Origin: CAIWHR01 sp963779805
Lineage (GTDB): Bacteria > Pseudomonadota > Gammaproteobacteria > Burkholderiales > Casimicrobiaceae
Assembly (NCBI GenBank): GCA_963779805.1
Contig: CAVZZN010000016.1
Span: 372,001 to 436,000, forward strand
Reading direction: 5' to 3'
Length of the DNA stretch: 64,000 bases
The notes under the pieces were generated by a model, which saw nothing but the letters and a program-made list of their open reading frames with translations, was not told the origin of the DNA and did not search any database. Positions 34,099-44,606 of this stretch are shown here, piece after piece. The translations under genes and the position numbers were made by a program. Every line of letters starts with the position of its first letter. The first letter of the stretch is position 1.

Positions 34099-34551
34099 GG
34101 GCGGCCTCCGCGCGCGGAGCTCGCGCTTTGGTTCAGTGCGCGCGCATCTGGCGGTGACACTGCGGGGGACGCCGGGGAATCAGGACTGAGGCTTGCGCAA
34201 ACCTGGGTCTTGCCGTGCCGCTGCGGATGTCGGGCCGCCGACACGCTGGAACGAAGTTGCATCTGCTCGCTTGCCGATCGTTGTCGCCGTGGTTTGCCGC
34301 GAAACGCGGCGGATTCGGTGCGCGTTGCTCCGAGCGACGGAAGCAGCGCACGCTCGGATGATGCGGCCAAACGAGGCACGGTCGTGCGCAATAGGCACAG
34401 ACATTCAAAAATCGAGCGTTCGCTGTTGCAAAACTCGCACAGCAACGATTACCCCTGCGCGCAGCACAACTGTGGACTACGCGAACGTTTGGTGTGCGCG
34501 AAGTGCGCGATGTGCGCCGTCGGGGGCGACGCGCAGGCGCGCCGCGCGGCC
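34099..34551. other. Intergenic stretch
   Basis: About 450 bases without a supported gene; several overlapping frames on both strands look like noise. Locally less GC-rich around 34370-34500. No repeat of the dispersed family is present. Confidence 0.3.
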
Positions 34552-35681
34552 CTACGCGCGGGTGTGCCCGGGCAGCCCGAGGGCATCGAGCGACGCAAGC
34601 CATTCCTGCGCGCGCCGATCCCAGGACCACGCGCGCACCACGTGCTCGCGGCGTTCCCAGTTGGCGCCCAGCCAGGCGAGCGGATCGCACTCGCGGCGCT
34701 GCACCTGCGCGACCGCGGCTTCGCTCCAGCGTCGGACCAATCCGTCGCGGTCGGGCGCAACGAACGCGCCCCAGCCTTCCAGCGTCTCGGGCAGCGCGCC
34801 CAACGCCGTCGTCACCGGATACAGCCCGGCAGCGACGGCCTCCGAGGGCCGAGATGCACGACGTCTCGGTGAACGTGCAGGGATAGCCCCAGAAATCGTG
34901 TTCCGCGAGCACGCGGGCGAGCGCCGCCTGGCCCATCGGCTGCAGTCGCTTCATGCCGGGCGTCGCCGCGACGGTCGCGAACAGCGACTCGAAGTCGGTA
35001 TCGCCTCGTCCGTAGAGGCTGCATGCCGCTCACCACCGTGCACGACCAGTGCCTGCGCGCCCCGAGATCCCCCCACGCCGCAGCGAGGACATCGAGGCCA
35101 CGAAACGGCGTCGAGGTGTACACGAAGCGGGTTGTCGCGCGATGCTCGCGCTGCAGGCGAAACTCGTCCCAGTCCGCGAAAAGACGCGCGAAGTGCGGAC
35201 CGAGCGCGTTGCGCATGATCCAGTGCCGCTCGGGCCGGAGCTGGAACGCCCGCTCCATGCCCGCGTGATGAGTCGCGCTCACGCTCACGACGGCGTCCCA
35301 GCCGTCGCGCACCGCTGGATCCCCGAGCGCCGCCAGCGACGGCTGGTCGGTCCAGTGATGATTCCAGAGGATCCACGGTCCGTTCCACGCGATCCGCGGG
35401 CGCAGGGCCGAGAGGTTCGCGGAGCTCACCACCACGAGGTGAGTCACGCCTTCGTCGTGCAGCGTTGCAGCGAAGCGCTGCTGCATGCGCGCGAGATTGC
35501 GCCATGCGATCCGTTCCTCCAGCACGTCGTCGGCCCTTCGGTTCGCAACCATCACGCCGACGCCGGCGCGTGCGAGCGCCAGCGCGAGATAGGTCACGGC
35601 AGACTGCGTGCCGCCGAGCGGTTCGTCGGCGCAGGTTCGGGCGCCGTAGCTGCCCAGCGGATCGAGGAAGAGGATCTTCAT
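34552..35681 (-). CDS. Glycosyltransferase (GT-B type), frame breaks
   Basis: About 370 residues when joined. The first part is clean: MKILFLDPLGSYGARTCADE, LGGTQSAVTYLALALARAGV (the donor-independent N-terminal glycine loop), WILWNHHWTDQPSLAALGDP, TTRFVYTSTPFRGLDVLAAA. The frame breaks near 35020 and again near 34850; the C-terminal domain reads GYPCTFTETSCISA (a donor-sugar E-x-x-C-type motif), then VTTALGALPETLEGWGAFVA and the end LDALGLPGHTRA. Family 1/4-like retaining transferases use this layout. Acceptor unknown; no other sugar-polymer genes are near. Confidence 0.75.
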
Positions 35682-36287
35682 GCGCGCGGGCCCACGTGCG
35701 CCGGACGCGGTACGCAGGCGTTCGCCGCAGCCTGCCGGCCCGCGATTGCGCTATGACACCGGCGCGGATGGCGGACGCCTTCCGAAGCTTGCGCATGCGC
35801 GCAACGTTGCCTGATTCTACAGGGTGCAAGACGCGGAGCTGTTGCAGAGGCGATCGCGGACCCATCCGTTGCGAATGCAGCATCGCGCGACGCGTCGGCC
35901 TTGTGGCTGCCGCGACGGCTCGATTCTCCCGTGTCGCCGATGCTGCCCATCCCCAGGATTGGGGATAGGCGGCGGAATTGAACAGACATCCGGAGTTCGG
36001 TCGTTCGCGCGTTGATTTACCTCAATGGCAAAGTCGCGCGCTGCTGGCCAGATGCGGAAGCACCCGCTCAGTCCCGCCGACGAAAACGATGCCCCCACCC
36101 GCCGAGCGCACGCGCATGCCGGAATCCAGCGCGGTGTGGCGGGTGCGCTGTGCGCGCTGCAACGACGTCATCAGCAGTCGATGGAAGCGCGCACTGCGAT
36201 TCAAGTGGTTCCTGCATCGCTTGAGATGCTGGTGACGAGCATTGCGGGCCATGCGCGCGAAGCGGCTGCGCACCTCGCGCCGTAGGG
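35682..36287. other. Intergenic stretch
   Basis: 606 bases without a supported gene. A plus-strand frame of 86 codons from ATG 36025 and an overlapping minus-strand one exist, but neither has a recognisable sequence or ribosome site. It may be decayed coding DNA. Confidence 0.3.
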
Positions 36288-36578
36288 CTACGAAGCAGCG
36301 TCGACGTATCGCTCCATGATGCTCGGAGGCGTTTCCCAGCACCGGAAGTCCGAGGGCGGATCGTCGATGCCGCCGAGATCCGGCCCGGGGATCAGTCCTC
36401 GCCGGAGCCTGGCGAGTGCGTCGAGCGCGTCCTGCGGTGCGCGGAACATGCCTCCGATCTGGGTACCGTTGAACGTGATCTGCCAGTAGCGATCGCCCTG
36501 GACGACGAACTCGCCACCCTCGACCCGGTATCGGAAATAGCCCATCTGCGCCGCCCCCGTCGTTACGTCGTCACCCAT
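36288..36578 (-). CDS. Small hypothetical protein
   Basis: 96 residues: MGDDVTTGAAQMGYFRYRVE, GEFVVQGDRYWQITFNGTQI, then a Pro-rich C-terminal half with LDALARLRRGLIPGPDLGGI and ending MERYVDAAS. The N-terminal half looks like a small beta-sheet domain. Family not recognised. Codon use is normal, and the sequence looks like a real protein rather than shadow coding. Confidence 0.5.
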   Translation of the reverse strand: MGDDVTTGAAQMGYFRYRVEGGEFVVQGDRYWQITFNGTQIGGMFRAPQDALDALARLRRGLIPGPDLGGIDDPPSDFRCWETPPSIMERYVDAAS

Positions 36579-36904
36579 CATCGACCGCAGCGAAGAAATC
36601 CTTAGGGTGGTCGATGCGGCTTCGGTACGACGCGCATGGTCCGGGTGCGCAAGCCGACGAACGCTGCCGCGTCCATTCGTCGTCGATCGCCTGTGGACGA
36701 CAACGCGACGACGGGACTCGCGCCCATGGTGTCGCAGACGGTCACGATTCCCGCGACGGCGCCGTTGAAGCATTCGATCGGTTGCACGTACATGGGCCGA
36801 TTCACCGACCTGGATCCGACCGTCCCCTAGCCCACCTGGCCGCTGCCATTGCGCGCGCCGTCGCTGCGGCATAAGCTGAGCGCCGCACCTCACAAGGAGT
36901 TTCC
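36579..36904. other. Intergenic stretch
   Basis: No confident gene. Short frames on both strands (64-67 codons) overlap each other and neither can be preferred. The last 30 bases hold the ribosome site (AAGGAG) of the small gene that follows. Confidence 0.3.
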
Positions 36905-36976
36905 ATGGGTAATCGGGACCGCCAGCGCAAAGAGCCGAAAAAGCCGAAGCAGCCCAAGCAGCCGAAGAAAGGCTGA
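36905..36976 (+). CDS. 23-residue Lys/Pro-rich peptide
   Basis: ATG with a strong AAGGAG seven bases upstream encodes MGNRDRQRKEPKKPKQPKQ and a PKKG end before TGA. Half of the residues are Lys or Arg and a quarter Pro. Short basic peptides of this kind, with a conserved N-R-D-R-Q-R-K-E-P-K-K start, are common in proteobacterial genomes as hypothetical proteins. No function is known; nucleic-acid or ribosome binding would fit the charge. Stands alone, 180 bases before the MATE gene. Confidence 0.65.
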   Translation: MGNRDRQRKEPKKPKQPKQPKKG

Positions 36977-37155
36977 GCACCTCCGGCACACTTGCCCCGG
37001 GTCAGGCGGACCGGGAGTACCGGGTCGCGACGTCGCTGTCGCCCTCGGGCCGCAAATGGTTTCGGATTCCGAGCGGCGCCTCACCGCGCCCGCGCGGTCA
37101 GCCGCTTCCGGGCCTTCTCCCGAACGCCCCGTCTCGTCGCCCATTCAACGCACCC

Positions 37156-38547
37156 GTGCGCCGGAAGCTCGTCGCCGAAATCTACGAACTCGCCTGGCCG
37201 GTCCTGATCGCGCAGTTGGCCGTCATGGCCTACGCGGTCATCGATACGATGATGGCGGGTCGCTACGCTACGGACGATCTGGCGGCCGTCGGCATCGGCG
37301 CGTCGATCTACTTCAGCGTCTTCGTGGCGCTGATGGGCATCCTGCTGGCGGTCACGCCCATGGTCGCGCAACTCCTGGGCGCCGGCCGCCACGCCGAGAT
37401 CGGCGAGCAGGTGCGCCAGGCGATGTGGCTCGCGGCCGCGTTGGCCGTCGTGTCGGTGCTCGTGTTCCGCTATCCGGAGCCGCTGCTGGCGCTGAGCGAG
37501 GCGCCGCCTGCCGTCGCCGAGAAGGTGCGGTCCTACCTCGCGATCGCGGCGTGGGGCGCGCCGGCGGGGCTCGCGTTCCGGCTCTTCGCGAGTTACACGA
37601 CGGCTGTGTCGATGCCGCGCATCATGATGGCGCTGAACCTCTTCGGACTCGCGCTCAAGGTGCCGCTCAACTGGATGTTCATCTTCGGCCACTGGGGCGC
37701 GCCGGAGATGGGAGCGTCGGGGTGCGCGCTGTCGACGACGCTCGTGAACTGGTTGATCTGCATCCTCGCGTGGCTGCGCTGCGGCATGGCCGAGGAATAC
37801 CGGCGCCACGGCGTGTTTTCGCGCTGGTCATGGCCACGCTGGCACGACCAGCGCCGGCTCCTGGCGCTCGGCGTGCCGATCGGCGGGACCTTTCTCGTCG
37901 ACGTGACGGCGTTCACCTTCATGGCGCTCTTCGTGGCGCGCCTCGGCGCGGTCAATTCGGCAGCGCACCAGATCGCCGCCAACGTCGCGGCCGTGATGTA
38001 CATGCTGCCGCTCGCCATGGGCAACGCGGTCGGCGTGCTCGTCGGGCAGGCGATCGGCGCGCGCAAGTTCGCCCTCGCGCGCTCGACCGGCATCACGGGC
38101 ATCGCGCTCGCCCTCGGCCTCGCCGGCGTATCGGCCCTGACGCTCGCGGCGGGGGCGAGCGTCGTGGCGGCCTTCTACACGATCGACACAGGCGTGCAGG
38201 CCGTCGCCGCGAGCTTGCTGGTGCTCGTGGCCGGTTACCACGTATTCGACGCGTTGCAGGCGGTGTCCGTGAATGCGTTGCGCGGTTACAAGCGCGCGGT
38301 CGTACCCTTGCTCATCAACGTCGTCGGCCTATGGACCGTGGGCCTTGCCGGCGGCTTCGTGATCGGCTTGACGGACATCGTCAGCCTTTCCGGGTTGGGT
38401 CTCGCCACTCCGCTTGGCGTGCGCGGCTTCTGGTTGGCGGCCATCATCGGCATGCTGTTGGCGAGCGCGGGCATCGTCATCTACTTCCTCCTGGTGAGCG
38501 CGCCGCACCATGCGCGCGCGCAAGGCGAGACCGTCGCACTCCGGTGA
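37156..38547 (+). CDS. MATE-family efflux transporter (NorM-like)
   Basis: 463 residues, 12 predicted helices in two halves. The N-terminus MRRKLVAEIYELAWPVLIAQ and YAVIDTMMAGRYATDDLAAV is the family signature (helix 1 with the conserved Asp); the second half mirrors it in LALGVPIGGTFLVDVTAFTF and GNAVGVLVGQAIGARKFALA. Start GTG 37156 with no strong ribosome site. Exports cationic drugs or toxic metabolites by Na+ or H+ antiport. No regulator is adjacent. Intact frame. Confidence 0.93.
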   Translation: MRRKLVAEIYELAWPVLIAQLAVMAYAVIDTMMAGRYATDDLAAVGIGASIYFSVFVALMGILLAVTPMVAQLLGAGRHAEIGEQVRQAMWLAAALAVVSVLVFRYPEPLLALSEAPPAVAEKVRSYLAIAAWGAPAGLAFRLFASYTTAVSMPRIMMALNLFGLALKVPLNWMFIFGHWGAPEMGASGCALSTTLVNWLICILAWLRCGMAEEYRRHGVFSRWSWPRWHDQRRLLALGVPIGGTFLVDVTAFTFMALFVARLGAVNSAAHQIAANVAAVMYMLPLAMGNAVGVLVGQAIGARKFALARSTGITGIALALGLAGVSALTLAAGASVVAAFYTIDTGVQAVAASLLVLVAGYHVFDALQAVSVNALRGYKRAVVPLLINVVGLWTVGLAGGFVIGLTDIVSLSGLGLATPLGVRGFWLAAIIGMLLASAGIVIYFLLVSAPHHARAQGETVALR

Positions 38548-38596
38548 GCGCAGGCCGGCGTCATGCCCACCACGCAGCCGCCTTTGGAAGATTCGC

Positions 38597-39610
38597 GTGA
38601 GCACCTCCCAGAACGACACCTCGCAGCCATCCACCGGTGACCAGGCACGTCGCCAACTGCGACTCGGCATCGTGGGCTATGGCGAAGTCGGACATGGCTT
38701 GGCCCTCGGGCTGGGCCAGGCCGGGCTCGCATCCATCGCGGCGTATCAGCGCAACGGCGGCAGTGCACTCACTCGCGCCCGCGCGCACGCATCGGGCGTG
38801 CGCCTCGTCTCCAGCCCGGCGGAGCTCGCGGATTGCGCGGATCTCATCATTGCGGTGACGCAGGGCATCGAATCCGTGAACGCCGCTCGTGCCATCGCGA
38901 ATTCGCTCGGCCCGGATCACTGCTACGTCGACCTCGCATCGACCACGCCGCAAGCCAAGCACGACATCGGCGCGATCATCGCAGCGCGCGGCGCGCTCTT
39001 CGCCGACGGCGCCATCGAAGGATCGCCGCTCGAGCACGGGCATCGGATTCCGATCATTGTCAGCGGACCCGCCGCGGCCGCCTTTGCACGAGCGTTGATG
39101 CCGTGGGGCATGCGAATCACCGTCGTCGGCCCGGACATCGGCAGGGCGACCGCCATCAAGGCGTTGCGCCATATCCTGATGAAGGGCCAGATTGCGCTGC
39201 TGATCGAGTGTCTCGCGGCGGCCAGGCGGTATGGAATCAGCAACGAGGTGCTCGCGTCGGTGGCCGAGTGGTACGACGCCTTGCCCTTCATGGACAACGC
39301 ATCGCGCCTGCTGCGCACCACCGCCATCCATGCAAAGCGCCGCTGCGAAGAGGCCGAGGTGGCGCTGAGCGTCCTCGACGAGTTGGGCATCGAGCCCATC
39401 ATGACCCGCGGGACCGTCGCGCTGCTCGGCCAGGTGGCGAAGCTGGGTTTGCGCGAGAGGCTGGGAGGCGTGATCCCGGAGTCGCACGACGTGGCGATGG
39501 AGCTCATGCAGCCCTATTGCGAGTGCAGTTCGCGCGTCGGCAGGAACACAGAAACGGCGAACCCCGCCGAAGCGGGGTCCGTTGGCTCTCCAGGAGCGCC
39601 TAGCGTTTGA
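38597..39610 (+). CDS. 6-phosphogluconate dehydrogenase-like NAD(P)-binding oxidoreductase with DUF1932
   Basis: 337 residues. N-terminal Rossmann fold with LRLGIVGYGEVGHGLALGLG, then the 6PGDH-type region LASTTPQAKHDIGAIIAARG and GAIEGSPLEHGHRIPIIVSG. The C-terminal helical domain is DUF1932 (GRATAIKALRHILMKGQIAL, where the Lys is the presumed catalytic residue). Start GTG 38597. The last ~20 residues contain a hairpin sequence (ACCCCGC-CGAA-GCGGGGT, 39560-39578), and the end overlaps the convergent secreted-protein gene by 11 bases. Family members act on 3-hydroxyacids; substrate unknown. Confidence 0.85.
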   Translation: MSTSQNDTSQPSTGDQARRQLRLGIVGYGEVGHGLALGLGQAGLASIAAYQRNGGSALTRARAHASGVRLVSSPAELADCADLIIAVTQGIESVNAARAIANSLGPDHCYVDLASTTPQAKHDIGAIIAARGALFADGAIEGSPLEHGHRIPIIVSGPAAAAFARALMPWGMRITVVGPDIGRATAIKALRHILMKGQIALLIECLAAARRYGISNEVLASVAEWYDALPFMDNASRLLRTTAIHAKRRCEEAEVALSVLDELGIEPIMTRGTVALLGQVAKLGLRERLGGVIPESHDVAMELMQPYCECSSRVGRNTETANPAEAGSVGSPGAPSV

Positions 39611-41303
39611 AGCTGTCCGCCGGCCCCGGATCGTAGGTCATCACCCCGGCGCGCGTCCCACGACCGACCAGATTGGTACCACGCACGTACACACCGGCAT
39701 TCGACCTTGCGATCACGCCGAGCATGCCGAATTGCACCGCATTGGCACACACGAAGGTATCTGCCACCGACTCGATGCGCATGTAGGCCGTGCGTGTGCC
39801 CAGCGACGAGTACTGCGCGAGGGGCATCCCGATGAACGGACCCGGATTCGGCGCAGCACCATTGCCACTCAGTGCTGGCAGCGTGGTTTCATAGTAGCTG
39901 TCGCCGCACTCGTGCGTACCGGTGCGCGAGAACTCGTCTTCGTTCCAGAACGTGTAGGTGTACTTGGTAATGAAGGGCTGCGCACGTTGCGTGAGGTCCT
40001 GATTGCAGGCCGCAATCGAAATCTGCGTCGATGACAGAGCGGTCGCGGGGGCAGGGGCGGCGGCGGCAAACAACAACGCGAAGTTGTCATAGTTCACGTC
40101 AACGGTGCCCTTCGCGCCGGAATTGCCGACTCCAACGCCGAACGCGGTCGTGGTGGCCCCGTCGAAGACCGGGTTCAGCGGCCCAGCGCCGATCACGCGC
40201 GTAAATGCGTCCGGATCGAAAATGCCGGTGAACGTAAGGGCCGTCCACGCAAACGGCGGCACCGGCGTCGTGCCGATCGACATGGCGTAGGTAGTGCCTG
40301 CCTGCTTTACGATCAGCTGGATCGCTTCGCCAAACCCCGCCGTCGACGAGTTGCCGAGCGCGTCCAGGTCCAACGAGAATGGAGCGCCAGCGCTGGGTGC
40401 AGCAGCGGTCGTTGCCGCAAGCAGCGCACCGAAAGCCGAACTGGCCGCACCTGTGGTCGTGACGCCGACCTCGACGCCAGGGGTTGGGTTGCCGGCTGCG
40501 CCGGAAACGATGCTCAGAACTGCCGGACCAACGCCGCTATAGAACCCGCCGAAATGGGCTCCCAAATCGGCCTCGACGATCGCAACGACAGGGACACGTC
40601 CGGGGAAGATGGGCGGCGCGCCTCGGGGCTGAAACGCGCCCACCAGGATGTTCGGGCACATGTCGTAACCGTTCAGCGTGCCGTCGAGGTTCAGCACGCC
40701 CGGCGTGTTGCCGACCGGTTGCCCTTGCGCGAGCGTGCCGCCCAGCGCCTGGAACGCCCAGGCGTTGTATTCGTAAGCCTGCCCTGCAGCCCCGAACGGC
40801 GCGCCGACGATCGCCGCAGTGCCGAATAGCTGGTTGAAGTTGATCTGCGTGACGTTGCCACTCGGATCCGCGCCGATCGCGAAGCACTTCAGCTCGCCGC
40901 GCGTGCGCGCCGTACCGTCCGGCCAGTTGGTGAACGCCTGTGCGATTTGCCGTCCGCCCCCCAGCACCACGCCCGTCGCCGCCGACCACGTGAGCGGCTG
41001 ATTGCGCGTCAACGTGAGCGTGAAGTCCATCGTGTGCTTGATCGCCGACGTGTCGAACTTCGACGACAGCGGGGTAGGCACCGGCTCGCTCGACCGGTAG
41101 TAGCACTTGACCTGGACGTCGGTTGCGCTGTCGTTGACCAGCGTGATCAGGGTGTCGACACCTGGACTCACGTCGATGCGCGGGAAGACCAGGATGCTGC
41201 CCTTGTTGCTGTTGTTCGCCATCATCGTGGCCGCACTGGCGGAACCGCCAAGCAACGCCAAGGCGAATGTCGTGACCACGCACCGCAACGTGCTGCGCTT
41301 CAT
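39600..41303 (-). CDS. Large exported protein of unknown function
   Basis: 567 residues with a clear Sec signal (VVTTFALALLGGSASA) and a mature start ATMMANNSNKGSILVFPRID. The protein is Ala/Gly/Thr-rich, predicted beta-sheet, with Cys pairs (VKCYYRSSEPV, GTHECGDSYYET, DTFVCANAVQFG) and little Lys. The start ATG 41303 has GAGGGGG upstream. I recognise repeated beta modules but no named domain; the motif of binding uncharged matrix or acting as a surface or lipoprotein-like adhesin is possible. No neighbour gives a role. Intact frame. Confidence 0.75.
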   Translation of the reverse strand: MKRSTLRCVVTTFALALLGGSASAATMMANNSNKGSILVFPRIDVSPGVDTLITLVNDSATDVQVKCYYRSSEPVPTPLSSKFDTSAIKHTMDFTLTLTRNQPLTWSAATGVVLGGGRQIAQAFTNWPDGTARTRGELKCFAIGADPSGNVTQINFNQLFGTAAIVGAPFGAAGQAYEYNAWAFQALGGTLAQGQPVGNTPGVLNLDGTLNGYDMCPNILVGAFQPRGAPPIFPGRVPVVAIVEADLGAHFGGFYSGVGPAVLSIVSGAAGNPTPGVEVGVTTTGAASSAFGALLAATTAAAPSAGAPFSLDLDALGNSSTAGFGEAIQLIVKQAGTTYAMSIGTTPVPPFAWTALTFTGIFDPDAFTRVIGAGPLNPVFDGATTTAFGVGVGNSGAKGTVDVNYDNFALLFAAAAPAPATALSSTQISIAACNQDLTQRAQPFITKYTYTFWNEDEFSRTGTHECGDSYYETTLPALSGNGAAPNPGPFIGMPLAQYSSLGTRTAYMRIESVADTFVCANAVQFGMLGVIARSNAGVYVRGTNLVGRGTRAGVMTYDPGPADSFKR

Positions 41304-41520
41304 TGGTGTCCCCCTCGCAACTATTGGGCTGCGGCCTGTTGTCATGCACACGCGCCTATTACGTGCGTGGCTCACTGCTGCAAGCACGTGCCATGCCCTG
41401 CGCCAAAACCCGTGCGGGTACAGTCGCTTACGTTCGATCGGCAGGAGGGAGCGGGCCGTCGTGTAAGGCTCGCCGACAGCTCACTCGACGTTCACTGTCG
41501 CACTAGCGTGCCGGCGCGCG

Positions 41521-42345
41521 CTAGTGCGACATCAGAACCGGCACCGTCATCGCGTCCAGCATCGTGCGCGTCATCCCGCCGAGCACCATCTGGCGCAGTC
41601 GCGCATGCGCATAGCCGCCCATCACGATCAGGTCGCTGGCGAAGTCATCCGCGCGCGAGAGGAGAAGTTCGCCGGCTTCCGCCGCGTCGGGAGCGAACAC
41701 CTCGATGCGCGGCTCGATGCCGTGGTCGCGCAGCCATGCCGACAGGCGGCCGCCGATCTCGCGCCAATCTTCCTCGGTGCCGTCGCGCGCGCCCACGAGC
41801 ACGTCGACACGCTGCGCACGCTCGAGCAGCGGCATCGCGTCCGCGACGGCCCGCGCGGCTTCCCGGCCGCCATCGGAGGCGATCAGCACGTTCTGACCGA
41901 AGGTCTTGGCAGCACCGATGTACGGAACGACGAGCACGGGTCGGCCGCTCGCGAGCAGCACCGTCACGACGAAATCGTTCAACTGCGTGCCGCCAGCCCG
42001 GCGATCTTCCTGACCCGCCACGAACAGGTCCGCGCACCGGGCATGCGCGACGGCAGCATCCAGCGGATCGCCACGCGGTGCACGCCACTCGACGGCCTTC
42101 AGGTTGGCGGCCGCGGCGGCGGCACGGAACGCCTGCTCCGCGGCGTCCTGGGCTTCCCGCCTCGCATGGAACTGCTGCTTCGCCCTGTCGTCCGGGAGCG
42201 CCGCGTTGAACGCATCCGGCTGGGGGATCAGGTAAAGGCCCACCAGACGCGCGCCGAGATCGCGCGAAATGCGAACTGCGGTAGCGACGCGAGCCGCAGC
42301 GTGCGGGCTCTCGTCGACGTGAACGAGCAGTGTCCTGAATGACAT
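41521..42345 (-). CDS. Tandem universal stress protein
   Basis: 274 residues made of two Usp domains. The first starts SFRTLLVHVDESPHAAARVA; the second starts GQNVLIASDGGREAARAVAD and ends with the ATP-loop SDLIVMGGYAHARLRQMVLG followed by GMTRTMLDAMTVPVLMSH. The G-x2-G-x9-G-(S/T) type motif is kept only in the second domain. Start ATG 42345. Stands alone, with the next minus-strand gene stopping 270 bases upstream. Role in stress survival by family only. Confidence 0.9.
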   Translation of the reverse strand: MSFRTLLVHVDESPHAAARVATAVRISRDLGARLVGLYLIPQPDAFNAALPDDRAKQQFHARREAQDAAEQAFRAAAAAANLKAVEWRAPRGDPLDAAVAHARCADLFVAGQEDRRAGGTQLNDFVVTVLLASGRPVLVVPYIGAAKTFGQNVLIASDGGREAARAVADAMPLLERAQRVDVLVGARDGTEEDWREIGGRLSAWLRDHGIEPRIEVFAPDAAEAGELLLSRADDFASDLIVMGGYAHARLRQMVLGGMTRTMLDAMTVPVLMSH

Positions 42346-42616
42346 CCGGCACCCCCTTGGCCTCTTTCGGCAGGCGCGTGGTCCTGCGCCATCGCCCGGT
42401 TCCTGCACGCGTCGCCCGCCGACGCACTATCGGCGGGCACCGTTCGACACCCACCCGAGTCACGCTACCCGTTTCCGCCGGAGTCCGCTTGACGCTCGTC
42501 AAACGCATCCCGGAGGACGGGCCCGAACCGATCCAGTGAAGGCGGTCGGCACACCCGCCTCGGTCGCGGGATCGAAATCTTCTACCCTCGACCTCCCTGG
42601 CTTCCGGCGTGCAAGG

Positions 42617-44606
42617 CTAGACGTCCGAACGAAAGCCGATGCGTGCGTGCGAGCCATCGCAGAACGGCTTGTTGCCGGAGCCGCCGCAGCGGCACAGCCG
42701 TGTCGACTGCGTCCGCAGCACCGTTCGTCCGGTGCCGGTGCAGATCTCGACGTTGCCGTGCACCTGCAGCGGACCGTCGGCGACGGGCGTGATCTCGAGC
42801 GGCCCGCCGCGCTCGGCGAGCGGCTCCGAAGCCTGCGTGGCGGGTTCGCCGGTGGCCGCGAATCGGGCCTCGCTGTGGCTGCCGTCGCAGTACGGCTTGC
42901 GGCGTGACTGGCCGCAGCGGCACAGCGTTGCCCGCAACCCGGCGCCGGCCAGCTCGATCTGCGCGTGCACGGCGTACGGGCCGTTCTCGCGCACGCGCAC
43001 CACGTTGACCGCGGGCGCCGTTTCCTGCGGCCCTGCCGTCGTGCCGCTCGTAGGTGATCGCGCCGGAGGGGCAATTGTGTGCGACGCGCACGCAGTGCTC
43101 CACGGTGGTCGTTTCCGGATGCAGCCAGGCGCCCGGGGTGTTCGCGAGAAATACCGTGGGCGCCTCCAGCACGCAATGGCGCGAGTGGATGCAGCGATGG
43201 CCGTCGAAGCGCAGCGTGATGTCCTTGGTGCGGACGACATCGGGCGCCGCGTCCGCGTTGCCGGCGGCATGCGGCAGCTCGGTCGGGGCCGAAACGATCC
43301 CGGCCTGCGCTTCCGGTACGACGAGTTGCGCGACGCGATCGACGGCGGCACCGAGCGGCGCTTCGAACCGATGGTGCAGCTGATCCAACCGCTTCGCGAG
43401 GCCGTCGAGATGGTCCGCGACATCGGCGAGCGGTGCGGCGCGCGTGAGCCGGCGGGCGGCGGCGGCCAGCTCGGCGGCTCGTTCACCCAGAATCCGGGCC
43501 GCGCACTGCTGAACCAGCTGGCCCGATGAGCCCGGCAGCTCGAAGTTCGGCGCCGCGGTCGATCCGGGGTGCGTCGAGTCGAGCGGCAAGCGCGTGGCAA
43601 CGTCCGCGACACGGCCCAGCACGGACATCAGCGCAGTTGCCGCTTCGGCGAGCTCGAGGCGCAGATCGGGCGGCAGCGGCGCCGGTGCCAGCACCTGCGA
43701 CAGCATCCTGATCATCAACGCATAGGTCGCGTTGCCGAGGTCGACGACTTGCGCAGTCACCGGCTCGACGATCCGCACGCCGTCGTGCGCGATGCCGGTG
43801 TCGCCCAGGACGGGGTTGCGGACCACCGGGCGCGCGGGCTCGAATCCGGGGCGCATGCCTCGCAGCTGCGCGAGCTCGCTGCGGATCGCTTCGAAACGGG
43901 CAAAGTGCGAATTCTCGCGGTGCGCGGGTGCGCCTTCGCCCTGCCGCACGATGGCCTCGACCGCGCGCTGGGCCGAGGCGAGATCGGTGATCTTGAACAG
44001 GCCCGGCAGCGCGAAGGCCTCGACGCCGACCTGGGCTTCGCCATGGCCGACGAACACGCGCTCTTCGCCGAGCTGGTCCACCAGGCGCGTCAGCCCCTGC
44101 AGCACGCCGTGATACAGGTGGCCCTGGCTGACGTAATCCTGGGGCGAAGGCGCAAGCAGATCGCGACGCACGACGCGCTCGTAGTGCGCCGGGTGACCGA
44201 ATCCGGCGCCATCGACGAGCTGGATGCCCTCGGGGCGCTCGATGAACATGAAGTGATCGAGCGTCGCCTCGCAGAAAGGCGCGAGATTCATCACGACGTC
44301 GGCCGGAAAGTGGCCGGGCCGCACCGGAAACGCGGGCCGCCACAGATGCGGCGCCGCGCCGATCGCCGCGAGCAGATTGTTCACCAGCGAAAGGTGCAGC
44401 ATCTCTTCGCGCGCAACCCGTGCGAGCGAAAGGCGCCAGCGGTCGATCGCCGCGAGCTCCGTCGGCGTCACGCCCTCGCTCTCGTCGCGCTTGAGCGACC
44501 ACTGCGCGTACAGATACGAGCACATGACCGTGTGCTCGAACTCGGCCGCCTCGCACAGCAGATAGATCAGCTCTTCGCGATCCTGAACGACGATCTCATC
44601 GGGCAT
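42617..44606 (-). CDS. Fusion: ferritin-like / divergent ferredoxin / two CDGSH domains, one frame break
   Basis: About 660 residues when joined. Residues 1-~250: ferritin-like domain of the VioB/iminophenyl-pyruvate-synthase type with the metal ligands in LCEAAEFEHTVMCSYLYAQW and RVAREEMLHLSLVNNLLAAI. Middle: helical linker. Then a divergent 4Fe-4S ferredoxin (Fer4_19): CIHSRHCVLEAPTVFLANTP and CVRVAHNCPSGAITYERHDG. The frame breaks at ~43035 and resumes with two CDGSH-type modules, LCRCGQSRRKPYCDGSHSEA and LCRCGGSGNKPFCDGSHARI. Start ATG 44606 after GAGGAA. The domain order is unusual; oxidative or redox chemistry is an inference. Confidence 0.85.

Noticed and set aside
36579..36830. Overlapping 64-67 codon genes on both strands
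   Set aside because: Neither has a ribosome site or recognisable sequence, and they exclude each other.
39559..39579. Hairpin ACCCCGC-CGAA-GCGGGGT as terminator of the secreted-protein gene
   Set aside because: No T tract follows in either direction, and it lies within the end of the convergent dehydrogenase gene; kept only as a remark there.
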